DNA from: Marinomonas maritima
GTDB taxonomy: Bacteria > Pseudomonadota > Gammaproteobacteria > Pseudomonadales > Marinomonadaceae
Direction: 5' to 3'
DNA length: 64,000 nt
NCBI RefSeq assembly: GCF_024435075.2
Contig: NZ_JAMZEG020000002.1
Location: 372,001 to 436,000, forward strand
This document shows positions 34,221 through 43,138 of this stretch, piece by piece. The translations under genes were made by a program, and so were the position numbers. Under the pieces are notes generated by a model, which saw only the letters and a program-made list of their open reading frames with translations, searched no databases and had not been told where the DNA came from. How positions within the stretch are numbered: the stretch's first letter is position 1; every line of letters starts with the position of its first letter.

Positions 34221-35230
34221 GAGCGGCCTCCTTTACGCCAATTCCTTGTTCTCAAAGAAACTTGTTGACTGGCAAGCAACGATAAAGCTAGAAAAGCAAC
34301 AGATCCAAAGCCTAACCATTGAAACAGACTGGTTAGCGGCCGCTGCCAAATATCTTCAGCTGGAGTGGGCTCTAACGCATCAAGGGTCTGGTAGATAGTT
34401 CGTAAGTCTTCGGTGCTTTTGGCGCGGAAATACTCTCCGCCAGTTTGAGCGGCAATATTTTTTAACAAGGTTTCGTCTAAATCGCTGGATGGGTTAATGG
34501 CTTTTGGGCCAAAGAAGCTTTGCACGATCATGCTGTCAGCCCCTATGCCGATGGTGTGTATGCGAACATTTTGTGAAGCGGCAAAGGTGGCGGCCTGTTG
34601 TGGTTGAACTCGGCCTGCGGTGTTGGCGCCGTCTGTCATGAGAATAAGTACTTTTTTGTCGGATGGTTTGTCTTCCAGTCTTTTGATGCCCAACCCGATT
34701 GCATCGCCGATGGCCGTCTGTTCTCCAGCAAAGCCTATTTGTGTTTCTTGAACCAGCTGATTAATGGTCTTGGTATCAAAACTCAACGGCGCTTGAAGGT
34801 AAGCTTTCGTGCCAAAGACGATAATACCAATGCGGTCACCTCGTCGTTCTTTTATAAAGTCGGACAAGACCGATTTAGCGGCTTTGAGGCGGTTTGCTGG
34901 TTGGTCATTGAGTGTCATATCGGTGACTTGCATGCTGCCCGATAAATCCAACGCGATAAGTAAGTCGCGCCCAGATGGCGTGACTTTGGTTGGTTCACCT
35001 AACCAGACAGGCTGAGCTATGGCCAATATCAACAAAAACCAGCTAAGTACTAAACAGGTATATCTAAGTGTTGGGTTTCTAGGAAGAACGTTACTGCCCT
35101 GATGATGGATTAGTTGTGATGTATTGCCCCACCAGATGCCATCGCCTTTCACTTTGGTTTTGGGGAGAAAATACAGGACGAATGGCAAGGGTAAAATAAG
35201 CAGAAACCAAGGCCAAGAAAGCTCAAGCAT
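34217..35230 (-). CDS. batA: BatA: von Willebrand A domain membrane protein
   Basis: A 337-residue protein with N-terminal helices (about 5-24 and 57-76), a VWA domain with an intact metal-ion-dependent adhesion site (DLSGS, 95-99), and a C-terminal helix near 305-325. This is the classic BatA layout. It overlaps the upstream DUF4381 gene by 8 nt and batB by 4 nt, so the genes are translationally coupled. Its partner VWA protein BatB presumably binds it in the membrane. Confidence 0.9.
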   Translation of the reverse strand: MLELSWPWFLLILPLPFVLYFLPKTKVKGDGIWWGNTSQLIHHQGSNVLPRNPTLRYTCLVLSWFLLILAIAQPVWLGEPTKVTPSGRDLLIALDLSGSMQVTDMTLNDQPANRLKAAKSVLSDFIKERRGDRIGIIVFGTKAYLQAPLSFDTKTINQLVQETQIGFAGEQTAIGDAIGLGIKRLEDKPSDKKVLILMTDGANTAGRVQPQQAATFAASQNVRIHTIGIGADSMIVQSFFGPKAINPSSDLDETLLKNIAAQTGGEYFRAKSTEDLRTIYQTLDALEPTPAEDIWQRPLTSLFQWLGFGSVAFLALSLLASQQVSLRTRNWRKGGRS

Positions 35231-35705
35231 GGTGTTTCCTTATCCAGTAGCAAGTGACGTTTATCATTTCTTTCCGCTGTTCGGGGGTTAACTCAATATG
35301 ATCGCGGTATAGTCCATCTACGAAGTCAGAACCCAGTGCCGAGAAACGATGTTTTTCTGGCATGGTGTTGTCAATTTTTTGCAACAGTGTGGCGCTAGGT
35401 AAAGCCGCTATTTCGTTTTGTCCTTCACTTATCAAGCAACGGCGAATCATTTCATGGCACAGTAAAATGCATGCTTTGTCTGTCAATTCGCTTGATGTTG
35501 TTCTGATGTTAGAAAGCGCTTCTCGACGATAGGCGTGCTTTTGATGGCGTCGGTAAAAGAAAATAATGACGGCCATTATTAATAAAATAATGGCCGCCAA
35601 GACCAACCAAGTCCACCAAACAGGCGGCCACATAGGGACTGATTGAGGCAGTAAATACGCGTTGTTGGGCAAATCTATGATTGTCTGTACGGGAGCGGTA
35701 GGCAT
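35223..35705 (-). CDS. DUF4381 membrane protein
   Basis: A 160-residue protein with one membrane helix (about 30-52, WTWLVLAAIILLIMAVIIFFY) followed by a charged cytoplasmic domain. The segment LPQSVPMWPPVWWTW before the helix is typical of DUF4381. This family occurs between the DUF58 and batA genes in proteobacterial bat operons. It shares one base with the DUF58 stop (TGATG). Function unknown. Confidence 0.85.
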   Translation of the reverse strand: MPTAPVQTIIDLPNNAYLLPQSVPMWPPVWWTWLVLAAIILLIMAVIIFFYRRHQKHAYRREALSNIRTTSSELTDKACILLCHEMIRRCLISEGQNEIAALPSATLLQKIDNTMPEKHRFSALGSDFVDGLYRDHIELTPEQRKEMINVTCYWIRKHHA

Positions 35706-36616
35706 CAGTGTAGCGCTCCTTGAGACAGCAAATAACGCGCTATTTTTTCTGGAGATTCAGTAATGTCAAACAATTGGTGACGAATGCCAAAAGCGGCCAG
35801 TTTTTTACGCATCAGCGCATTTTGTTCAAAAAAATCTATTTTTGCCTGCTGCATACTGTGTTTACTAATGTTCACTTGTTTGACACCGTGACGGTCGGCC
35901 ATCTGATATTGGCCTGCGGGCAAGTTATAAACATTGCTGTCGATGATTTGTATCCAATGAACGGAATTGTGTTTGGCTAGCCGCATTAGCGCGCTTTCTT
36001 CGCTGTCGCTCCACGTTTGTTTGTCCGTCAGAATAATCACGTCTTTATTATGTATCTTGTTTGTTAGCAAGGTGTTTGACCAAATACTATCAGGGCGACT
36101 CTCATTGGTTCGGTGTTCTAAATGAGACGCCTCTTTTAGTTGGCTTAATAGAAACGAAAGGGTTCTAGATTTATTACTGGCGTGTTCTTCTGCACCGTAG
36201 GTTAAGCGATAGGAAAGCGTGTCACCTTGCTGTTTTGAGCGCCATGCAATAATGCCCGCCAACTGGATTAACCGTGTGGAAATAAAAGTGTGACGCGTTC
36301 CAAAGTAGGCGCTACTAGAAAGGTCTAACAATAAAAGTCGCTGGTGGTCGTTTTCCTGCGCGTAAAGTCGAGTATGTGCTTGACCTGTACGAGCCGTAAC
36401 TCGCCAGTCAATGTGCCTTAAGTCGTCGCTGGCTTGATAGGCGCGTAGTTCAAGCATTTCCATGCCGTGACCTTTTTGCCGAGAGCGGCGTTCACCGGCA
36501 CTTGTTGCAAAGCGAATGGCTTTTGGCGCTCGTCCTAAATGCTTGGCGTAATGTGCCAATAGGGCAAAATGGGCGTCATCCAGCTCTGGGGATTCGGGTG
36601 ATAATAATGGGCTCAT
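35705..36616 (-). CDS. DUF58 protein (VWA-like, MoxR partner)
   Basis: A 303-residue cytosolic protein. The DUF58 signature RAYQASDDLRHIDWRVTAR occurs near residues 52-70, followed by a VWA-like fold (LLLLDLSSSAYFG near 92-104). DUF58 proteins are encoded next to MoxR AAA+ ATPases and are thought to be chaperone or cofactor-insertion partners. It follows moxR after 49 bp and is coupled to the DUF4381 gene. Confidence 0.9.
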   Translation of the reverse strand: MSPLLSPESPELDDAHFALLAHYAKHLGRAPKAIRFATSAGERRSRQKGHGMEMLELRAYQASDDLRHIDWRVTARTGQAHTRLYAQENDHQRLLLLDLSSSAYFGTRHTFISTRLIQLAGIIAWRSKQQGDTLSYRLTYGAEEHASNKSRTLSFLLSQLKEASHLEHRTNESRPDSIWSNTLLTNKIHNKDVIILTDKQTWSDSEESALMRLAKHNSVHWIQIIDSNVYNLPAGQYQMADRHGVKQVNISKHSMQQAKIDFFEQNALMRKKLAAFGIRHQLFDITESPEKIARYLLSQGALH

Positions 36617-36665
36617 CGTACTAAAATACCTTGTGTTGCTGTTCTTTGAGTTAGCGAGCCTTGAG

Positions 36666-37634
36666 TTACAACGCTGGAACGTGACTAATCAATCGTTTTA
36701 ATAGGTCGTCAACGGATAATCCGGCGGCTTGGGCTTCAAAGGTAGTAATGATACGGTGGCGCAAGACTGGTAACGCAATTTGACGTACATCATCGGGTGT
36801 TACAAAGTCCCGTCCATCCAGCAAGGCATTTGCCCGTGCGCAACGATCGAGAGCCAATGTGCCGCGCGGGCTAGCACCAAACTCAATTAAGTTCGTTCCT
36901 TTGCCTGCCTCGCCTAAATAAAGCTCAGGTTGTCTCGTGGCCATGACCAATTGCACTATGTATTGCTCGACACTTTCTGACATATATAAAGACAAGGCCT
37001 TTTGTTGCAGTGCCAAAATATCGCTTGGTTTACACAAAGGCTGAGAGGTACTTATGGACGTTTTATGAAGATCCTGTTGTCGCACTAATCTTAGAACTTC
37101 TAGTTCGCTAGCGGCACTTGGATAACCAAGATTGATCTTCATCATAAAACGATCAAGTTGAGCTTCTGGTAACGGATAAGTTCCTTCTTGCTCAATCGGG
37201 TTTTGTGTCGCAATAACAAAGAACAAATCCGATAAAGTGTAGCTATGGTTACCCACAGTGACTTGTCTTTCGCCCATGGCTTCTAATAAAGCAGATTGAA
37301 CTTTGGCAGGCGCACGGTTGATCTCGTCGGCCAGCACGATATCATTCATGATAGGGCCAGGGATGAAACTGAATTGTCCGGTTTCTTGTTGGTAAATATC
37401 AGAACCCGTAACGTCTCCAGGTAATAAATCAGGGGTAAATTGAATACGTTGGAAGCGGCTGTCGATGGCACTGGCCAACGCTTTGGCGGCGGTGGTTTTT
37501 GCGATACCTGGTGGCCCTTCTAGCAGCACATGACCATTCGCAATTAATGCGACGAGTAATTCATGAGTTAAGTCTGGTTGGCCGACGACGGCGCGATTTA
37601 GGTGGTCTTTTAATTGTTCAATTACAGCTACCAT
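36666..37634 (-). CDS. MoxR-family AAA+ ATPase
   Basis: A 322-residue AAA+ ATPase of the MoxR group. Walker A GPPGIAKT is at 40-47, Walker B with ADEINRAP near 108-115, sensor 1 ATQNPIEQEGTYPLPEAQLDRF near 150-170 (shown as separate pieces ATQNPIEQEG and PEAQLDRF), and the C-terminal lid contains FGASPRGTLAL. It is the promoter-proximal gene of the bat operon. MoxR-DUF58-VWA modules are proposed to remodel or mature client proteins; the client here is unknown. Confidence 0.93.
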   Translation of the reverse strand: MVAVIEQLKDHLNRAVVGQPDLTHELLVALIANGHVLLEGPPGIAKTTAAKALASAIDSRFQRIQFTPDLLPGDVTGSDIYQQETGQFSFIPGPIMNDIVLADEINRAPAKVQSALLEAMGERQVTVGNHSYTLSDLFFVIATQNPIEQEGTYPLPEAQLDRFMMKINLGYPSAASELEVLRLVRQQDLHKTSISTSQPLCKPSDILALQQKALSLYMSESVEQYIVQLVMATRQPELYLGEAGKGTNLIEFGASPRGTLALDRCARANALLDGRDFVTPDDVRQIALPVLRHRIITTFEAQAAGLSVDDLLKRLISHVPAL

Positions 37635-37647
37635 CGAACCTAGATTC

Positions 37648-37675
37648 CTTATACTTCTGTCAAAAAAAGTGTCAA
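37648..37675 (-). promoter_or_regulatory. Sigma70 promoter of the moxR-bat operon
   Basis: On the minus strand TTGACA (37675-37670), 16-bp spacer, TATAAG (37653-37648). The predicted start is only about 7 nt before the ATG, and the -10 box overlaps the only SD-like sequence (AAGGA). Confidence 0.6.
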
Positions 37676-37763
37676 CGCAATATAATAGTCTTCATCTTAT
37701 CGGATTCAAATCTTTACGCACAGAGTGATATCTGTAAGGGTAATGTAAGCACAGGAAGAAAAA

Positions 37764-37985
37764 ATGGCAAAAGTGGTTTTAAATGTGGCTTTGTCCGCTT
37801 TTAAATATGAGGCTATGTATGCTGGTTCAGCGAAAAATCTGGTCGCGAGTAGCCTAGATGGACGTAAAGTACAGTTGCCTTTGTCCGCCTTTCAGCGTTT
37901 TGTAACGCATCAAGGGATCTACGGTGTGTTTGAAGTAGAGTTTGATGACATGAATAAATTGATTGGCGTCACTCAAATTCGATAG
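37764..37985 (+). CDS. DUF2835 family small protein
   Basis: A 73-residue protein starting MAKVVLNVALSAFKYEAMY. The pattern of a short hydrophobic strand, YAGSAKNLVASSLDGRKVQLP and FVTHQGIYGVFEVEFD is that of DUF2835, a family of about 70 residues found in marine gammaproteobacteria and pseudomonads. SD AGGAAG. Function unknown. It is upstream of pyrD by 52 bp and may share its transcript. Confidence 0.8.
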   Translation: MAKVVLNVALSAFKYEAMYAGSAKNLVASSLDGRKVQLPLSAFQRFVTHQGIYGVFEVEFDDMNKLIGVTQIR

Positions 37986-38037
37986 CACAGCTAAGATAAA
38001 GCATTCACCTAATCTCAATTGTCTAGGAGCCCTAACT

Positions 38038-39078
38038 ATGTACCAACTTGCTCGCTCGTTACTTTTTAAATTAGACCCAGAAGTGTCTCATGAATTGTCA
38101 TTGGATCTTCTTGCAGCAAGCAGTCGATTGGGTTTAAACAAGCTTTTAGGTGGATTACCATCTACGAAGCCCGTTGATGTGATGGGCTTGCGTTTTCCCA
38201 ATGCAGTGGGTTTAGCGGCTGGATTGGATAAGAATGCAGACGCATTTGAAGCATTAGGGGCTTTAGGCTTCGGTTTTGTAGAAGTCGGAACCGTGACGCC
38301 TAAAGGGCAGGCTGGTAATCCTAAGCCACGTCTTTTTCGCTTACCTGAGTATGATGCGATCATCAATCGCATGGGCTTTAACAACAAAGGCGTGGATCAT
38401 TTAGTGTCACGGATAAAGTCTCATCGTTATCCGGGTATATTGGGCGTGAATATTGGTAAAAACCTAACCACGTCTGTGGAAGATGCCGCGGCGGATTATT
38501 TAGCGTGCTTAGAAACGGTTATTCCTTACGCCGATTATATTACGGCAAACATTAGCTCGCCTAATACACCGGGGTTACGCAGTCTTCAATTTGGAGAAAG
38601 CTTGGCTCAGTTAATCGCGCCATTGGCGGCAGCTCGAGATCGCTATGAAGCCGAGCATGGTAAGCGTGTTCCGTTGGCCGTGAAAATTGCGCCAGATATG
38701 AGTGATGATGAAATTAAAATGGTCGCCGATACATTAGTCGAGCAGGGTGTTGATGGTATTATTGCAACCAATACAACGCTGTCTCGTGATGCTGTTTTAG
38801 GCCACCAGTTTGAAAAAGAAGCCGGCGGGTTGAGCGGTGCACCAGTTCGTGATGCATCGACACATGTGGTTAAAGTATTGTCAGAACACTTGAAAGACAC
38901 ACTGCCGATTATTGGAGTGGGTGGTATTTCAAGTGGCGCGGATGCGGTTGAAAAACTTCAGGCAGGTGCGAGATTGGTACAAATTTATTCTGGCTTGATT
39001 TATCAGGGTCCAGAATTGATTAAAGAAGCGATAGCAAGCACAGACGCTTATTATCGAGAGCGTGATTTAGGCATTTAA
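38038..39078 (+). CDS. pyrD: Dihydroorotate dehydrogenase (quinone), class 2
   Basis: Membrane-associated flavoenzyme oxidising dihydroorotate to orotate with quinone, step four of pyrimidine synthesis; 346 residues. The N-terminal amphipathic helices (about 1-40, MYQLARSLLFKLDPEVSHEL) are the class 2 membrane-binding and quinone channel region. FMN-binding segments GLAAGLDKN and GVGGISSGADA are present, and the catalytic serine lies in NISSPNTPGL near residue 175. ATG 38038 has SD AGGAGC; the in-frame extension to 37963 is rejected. Confidence 0.96.
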   Translation: MYQLARSLLFKLDPEVSHELSLDLLAASSRLGLNKLLGGLPSTKPVDVMGLRFPNAVGLAAGLDKNADAFEALGALGFGFVEVGTVTPKGQAGNPKPRLFRLPEYDAIINRMGFNNKGVDHLVSRIKSHRYPGILGVNIGKNLTTSVEDAAADYLACLETVIPYADYITANISSPNTPGLRSLQFGESLAQLIAPLAAARDRYEAEHGKRVPLAVKIAPDMSDDEIKMVADTLVEQGVDGIIATNTTLSRDAVLGHQFEKEAGGLSGAPVRDASTHVVKVLSEHLKDTLPIIGVGGISSGADAVEKLQAGARLVQIYSGLIYQGPELIKEAIASTDAYYRERDLGI

Positions 39079-39125
39079 ACAGATCGAATTGAAAAACAAG
39101 GTGTCCAGTGGGCGCCTTGTGTGGC

Positions 39126-39153
39126 AGGCGGAAAATGATTCCGCCTTCTTTTT
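39126..39153 (+). terminator. Terminator between pyrD and rlmKL
   Basis: Stem AGGCGGA (39126-39132) / TCCGCCT (39140-39146), loop AAATGAT, then TCTTTTTAT. Confidence 0.75.
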
Positions 39154-39193
39154 ATATCGAATATTCATTCAAATTTAAAAAAGTAATTTTAAA

Positions 39194-41362
39194 ATGAGCA
39201 CTATATTACAGACAACGGATTCAGCAAGTCAGGTTTACGCATTAGAGATAACCTGTCCTCTTGGATTGGAAAATGTCTTAGAAAAAGAACTGCATGATGA
39301 AGGCCTAACACAAACCCGTTTTGGCGAAGGGCAGGTTAAATTAACCACAGATTTAGAAGGCATGTATAAAGCGTGTCTTTGGTCTCGTGTTGCGACCCGA
39401 GTGATGTTGCCTATTGCCAATTTCAAAATCGATTCCGCCGACGATTTATACGACGCGGTAAAAGCAATTAATTGGTCTGAGCACATGTCAGCAACCGATA
39501 CGATAGCGATCGATTGTCACGGCACAAACCATCATATTCGTAATACTCAATTTGGTGCGGTGCGCGCTAAAGATGCGATTGCGGATTATTTTGTAGAGCT
39601 ATCTGGCGAGCGTCCTAGTGTTCAAAAAGAGCAGCCAGATGTGCGTATCGCTTTGCGTATTAAACGTGAAGTTGTCACGGTAAGCATCGATTTGTCGGGC
39701 GAAAGCATGCATCGCCGCGGTTATCGCCAACAAGGCAGTATGGCGCCACTGAAAGAAAACCTCGCGGCAGGCTTATTGATGCGTGCTGGCTGGGGAAGAG
39801 ATTGCGGTTTAACGCAATTGATTGATCCTATGTGTGGTTCTGCGACTTTCTTGGTGGAAGCTGCAATGATGTCTTTGGACATTGCGCCGGGTTTAGGGCG
39901 CCAATACTGGGGCTTTAAGGGCTGGAAACAGCATGACCATCGTATGTGGCAGCAACTGATGGATTTTGCTAAAAATCGCAAAAAAGACCCAGCTGAACTA
40001 GGGCTACGTTTTCAAGGTACGGATCGTGATCAGAGAGCAATAGCGGCGGCGCGCGAAAGCATCAAACGTGCAGGCATGGTTGGTGTGATCGATGTTGCAA
40101 TGACGCCTTTCCAAGAGCATGAGTTTGATATTAATCCAGAATTACCAGGTTTAGTAATTACCAACCCACCTTACGGTGAGCGGATGGGCGATGAAATGGC
40201 GCTGATTGCGTTATATCGCCAATTGGGTGAGTGGGTTGTCAGTCATGTGCGTGGATGGCAGTTTATGATGCTGACCAGTAATGACCATTTGGCTCGTCAA
40301 ATTCCAGCACGACCCGAAAAAAGCACTCGTGTTATTAACGGGGGGATTGAGTGTCGTGCTTATATTTTCTCACTGTTAGAAGGCCGTATTAAAGAAGACG
40401 TTGTGGCGCAATCGGTGATGACGCCGGGTGCTCAGATGTTTGCCAATCGTCTGCAAAAAAATGTTAAAAAAATGAAAAAATGGGTCGATAGCAATAAAAT
40501 CCAATGTTACCGAGTTTACGATGCAGACATGCCTGAATACGCCGTGGCGATTGATATCTATCAAGATTGGGCCCATGTACAGGAATATCAAGCACCGAAA
40601 AGTGTTGATCCAGAAAAAGCCAAGCAACGTTTATTTGAAGTGATGTCTGCGATTCCAACAGCGTTAAATATCGCAGAATCCAATGTGATTTTGAAGCAGC
40701 GCCAACGTCAGTCAGGCAAAGAGCAATATGAGAAATTAGATCAGTCTAAGCACGAAATGATCGTTGAAGAATACGGCTGTGATTTCATTGTGAATCTAAA
40801 AGATTACCTAGACACCGGTTTGTTTTTGGATCACCGACCAGTACGAAAACTGATTCAAGATCGTGCCAACGGTAAACGTTTCTTAAATCTCTTTTGTTAC
40901 ACCGCGACAGCGTCCGTTCATGCTGGACAAGGTGGTGCTCGCAGCTCATTAAGTGTCGACATGTCGAATACCTATACAGAATGGGCGCGCCGTAATATTG
41001 AATTAAATGAATTCTCTGAGCGTAATCATCAAGTCGAGCGTGCTGACTGTATCGAGTGGTTAAAGCAAAGTCGTGATGTGTTTGATTTGATATTCATGGA
41101 TCCTCCGACTTTTTCTAACTCGAAAAAAATGGCCGATGTGCTAGATATTCAACGTGATCATGGTGATTTATTACGTTTAGCGATGGCTAGATTAGCAAAA
41201 GGCGGAGAGTTAATATTTTCGAATAACTATCGTCGCTTTATTTTGGATGCAGATCTAGAGCAAGAGTTCGAAGTGAAAAATATCACTCATGAGACCTTTG
41301 ATCCGGACTTTGATCGTAATAGCAAAATTCATCAATGTTATGTTATTAAGCACAAGTCTTAG
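39194..41362 (+). CDS. rlmL: 23S rRNA methyltransferase RlmKL (m7G2069 / m2G2445)
   Basis: A 722-residue fusion of two methyltransferases acting on 23S rRNA helix 74. A THUMP domain (about 45-165) is followed by the RlmL N2-guanine methyltransferase with the NPPYGER motif near 323. The C-terminal half is the RlmK N7 methyltransferase, with LFCYTATASVHAGQGG as SAM motif I and DPPTFSNSK near 636. Length and motif order equal those of the E. coli enzyme (702 residues). The SD is weak. Confidence 0.95.
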   Translation: MSTILQTTDSASQVYALEITCPLGLENVLEKELHDEGLTQTRFGEGQVKLTTDLEGMYKACLWSRVATRVMLPIANFKIDSADDLYDAVKAINWSEHMSATDTIAIDCHGTNHHIRNTQFGAVRAKDAIADYFVELSGERPSVQKEQPDVRIALRIKREVVTVSIDLSGESMHRRGYRQQGSMAPLKENLAAGLLMRAGWGRDCGLTQLIDPMCGSATFLVEAAMMSLDIAPGLGRQYWGFKGWKQHDHRMWQQLMDFAKNRKKDPAELGLRFQGTDRDQRAIAAARESIKRAGMVGVIDVAMTPFQEHEFDINPELPGLVITNPPYGERMGDEMALIALYRQLGEWVVSHVRGWQFMMLTSNDHLARQIPARPEKSTRVINGGIECRAYIFSLLEGRIKEDVVAQSVMTPGAQMFANRLQKNVKKMKKWVDSNKIQCYRVYDADMPEYAVAIDIYQDWAHVQEYQAPKSVDPEKAKQRLFEVMSAIPTALNIAESNVILKQRQRQSGKEQYEKLDQSKHEMIVEEYGCDFIVNLKDYLDTGLFLDHRPVRKLIQDRANGKRFLNLFCYTATASVHAGQGGARSSLSVDMSNTYTEWARRNIELNEFSERNHQVERADCIEWLKQSRDVFDLIFMDPPTFSNSKKMADVLDIQRDHGDLLRLAMARLAKGGELIFSNNYRRFILDADLEQEFEVKNITHETFDPDFDRNSKIHQCYVIKHKS

Positions 41363-41462
41363 ATTTAAATTGTGGATTTGATCTAATTTAAAAAAACAGT
41401 ATGAATGCAGGTTGAAAGAACGATTTAACTTGCTGAAATTTGAAGGTTTAGAAGTTTTTACT

Positions 41463-42323
41463 ATGAGAAAAAAAACATTTCGTCTGGTTATTAGTTGTCC
41501 TGACAGAGTGGGGATTGTGGCGGCGGTGAGTCAGTTCTTGAATGAGCGCCAAGGCTCTATCATTGAGGCCAGCCATCACACAGACATCGAGCAGAAGTGG
41601 TTCTTTATGCGCCATGATATTGATGCAGAAAGCCTGAATATTACGGTTGAAACCTTTCGGGAAGAGTTTGCGTCTATCGCGGAAGAATTTAATATGCGCT
41701 GGTATGTTAAAGACAGCGAAGATCGTCCTAAAGTGATACTAATGGCGACTAAAGAATCTCATTGTCTTAATGACATCATGCATCGTTGGCACACGGGTGA
41801 ATTGAACTGTGAAATTGTTGGCGTGATTGCTAACCACGAAGCGCTTCGCTCTATGGTTGAGTGGTATAAAATTCCATATCACTGCATACCTGTGCCAAAA
41901 GAAAATAAGATGCCCGCGTTTCAGAAAATTGAAGCGTGTATCGATGACGCACAAGCGGACGCTATTGTGTTAGCTCGTTACATGCAAATTTTCCCAGAAT
42001 ATTTGTGTGAAAAATATCGTCATCGAGTCATTAATATTCACCACAGTTTCTTACCGTCTTTTATTGGTGCAAAGCCTTATCATCAGGCGGCGGTTCGTGG
42101 CGTTAAGCTGATCGGTGCAACCTGTCATTACGTGACAGCGGATTTAGACGCTGGACCGATTATTGAACAGGACGTGATTCGTGTACGTCATAGTCACGCT
42201 GCAGAAGACATGGTGCGTTTAGGAAAAGACATTGAGAAACTCGTACTGTCCCGTGGTTTACGCTATCACTTAGAAGATCGAGTGCTTGTGCACGGTAATA
42301 AAACCGTGGTATTTGCAGAATAA
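41463..42323 (+). CDS. purU: Formyltetrahydrofolate deformylase
   Basis: Hydrolyses 10-formyl-THF to THF and formate, supplying formate for PurT and balancing one-carbon pools. It has 286 residues. An N-terminal ACT domain (about 6-85, LVISCPDRVGIVAAVS) senses glycine/methionine in E. coli, and a formyltransferase-like domain follows with the NIHHSFLPSF active-site segment near 190 and the catalytic Asp in TADLDAGPIIEQD. ATG 41463 gives the family N-terminus; the TTG at 41412 is rejected. Confidence 0.95.
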   Translation: MRKKTFRLVISCPDRVGIVAAVSQFLNERQGSIIEASHHTDIEQKWFFMRHDIDAESLNITVETFREEFASIAEEFNMRWYVKDSEDRPKVILMATKESHCLNDIMHRWHTGELNCEIVGVIANHEALRSMVEWYKIPYHCIPVPKENKMPAFQKIEACIDDAQADAIVLARYMQIFPEYLCEKYRHRVINIHHSFLPSFIGAKPYHQAAVRGVKLIGATCHYVTADLDAGPIIEQDVIRVRHSHAAEDMVRLGKDIEKLVLSRGLRYHLEDRVLVHGNKTVVFAE

Positions 42324-42348
42324 TACTCGCTTTTCGCAAGCGTTATTG

Positions 42349-42377
42349 AAAGGGAAGGCTTGTGCCTTCCCTTTTTT
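42349..42377 (+). terminator. Terminator after purU
   Basis: Stem AAAGGGAAGGC / GCCTTCCCTTT, loop TTGT, followed by TTT. Confidence 0.88.
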
Positions 42378-42505
42378 GTGTCTGTTAGGTTTTTTATTGT
42401 TTCTTATCTTTTTGTAATCTTAGCGGCGTAAAATTTTTGTTATTGAAAAAAGTGTCTATAGTTAATGACAGTGATCAAAAAAGAGACGGCTTGGTGAGGT
42501 GGATT

Positions 42506-42766
42506 ATGAAACTCAAGTTAACGCCAACTCAAAATCTATGTGTTGGCTATTTAGAATCTGGTTTTAAATTGATTCAATTAGGTGAACAATTTTATTTTAT
42601 AAAAGGAGAGCGTCGTCAGAAAGTGTTGCCCAAAACGCTAGACGCACTGGTCAACAGAGGAGCACTTGCTCACACTGAACATGGACATTATATGTTGAGT
42701 GACGAATTTATCGAACATCGTAAACGAATGCGCGAAATGGACGAGCCGAAACCAGTCCATCATTAA
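42506..42766 (+). CDS. Uncharacterised 86-residue protein
   Basis: I do not recognise this family. The ATG at 42506 has a good SD (GAGGTGG); the open frame extends upstream to 42437 without one. The protein MKLKLTPTQNLCVGYLESG... alternates short helices with a turn (FIKGERRQK) and a second helix (LPKTLDALVNRGAL), then a strand-turn-strand (AHTEHGHYMLS) and a basic tail. This layout resembles a small winged-helix domain, which is only an impression. It stands alone between two terminators. Confidence 0.7.
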   Translation: MKLKLTPTQNLCVGYLESGFKLIQLGEQFYFIKGERRQKVLPKTLDALVNRGALAHTEHGHYMLSDEFIEHRKRMREMDEPKPVHH

Positions 42767-42791
42767 TGGTAGTGTTCTTGGTCTTATTTGG

Positions 42792-42832
42792 GCCCCATAT
42801 CTTCTTTGCGGAAAATAATGGGGCTCTTTTTT
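42792..42832 (+). terminator. Probable terminator after the 86-residue gene
   Basis: GCCCCAT (42792-42798) / ATGGGGC (42818-42824) with a 19-nt loop, then TCTTTTTT. Confidence 0.65.
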
Positions 42833-42843
42833 ATGCGCTGAGG

Positions 42844-42921
42844 TAATTATTCCCTCCCCTTATGTCTTCCAAGGGGAGGGCTAGGGTGGGGTTATTACTT
42901 TGTAACTTCACTGCCCATATT
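42844..42921. repeat. REP-like hairpin repeat, copy 1
   Basis: A 78-bp unit containing the hairpin CCCTCCCCTT/AAGGGGAGGG and the tail CTAGGGTGGGG. A second copy in the same orientation lies at 43781-43858; the first ~57 nt differ at one position and the tail at several. The two copies flank the toxin-antitoxin genes. Confidence 0.85.
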
Positions 42922-43138
42922 TTTTATCACCTTGCTCCAAGTTATATGGCGTTTCTATTCGAAACTAAACGCCTACCTCATCGAAACGCCACATAACTTT
43001 CCACGACCTTCAATTGCAGGCCTGCGTGAGGGAAGCGCGAATCAGATGTCTTTTATCTGATTCGCGCTGGCAGCTAACTAGAAAGTCTTTTAGTATCCAT
43101 AGATAATCAGATTACATAGGTACGTTTGGAGGAATAAA
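42922..43138. other. Non-coding region with nested inverted repeats upstream of the antitoxin
   Basis: It contains an inverted repeat GTTATATGGCGTTTC (42941-42955) / GAAACGCCACATAAC (42983-42997) with one mismatch, and a perfect 14-bp hairpin (43034-43047 / 43055-43068, arm AGCGCGAATCAGAT). A 16-nt motif AGGCCTGCGTGAGGGA (43018-43033) recurs with one change at 43656-43671 beyond the toxin gene. No gene is visible. Confidence 0.7.

Noticed and set aside
42941..43079. Integron attC site flanking a TA cassette
   Set aside because: Hairpins are present, but the paired core sites with the RYYYAAC/GTTRRRY pattern and spacing are not found, and there is no integrase gene in the window.
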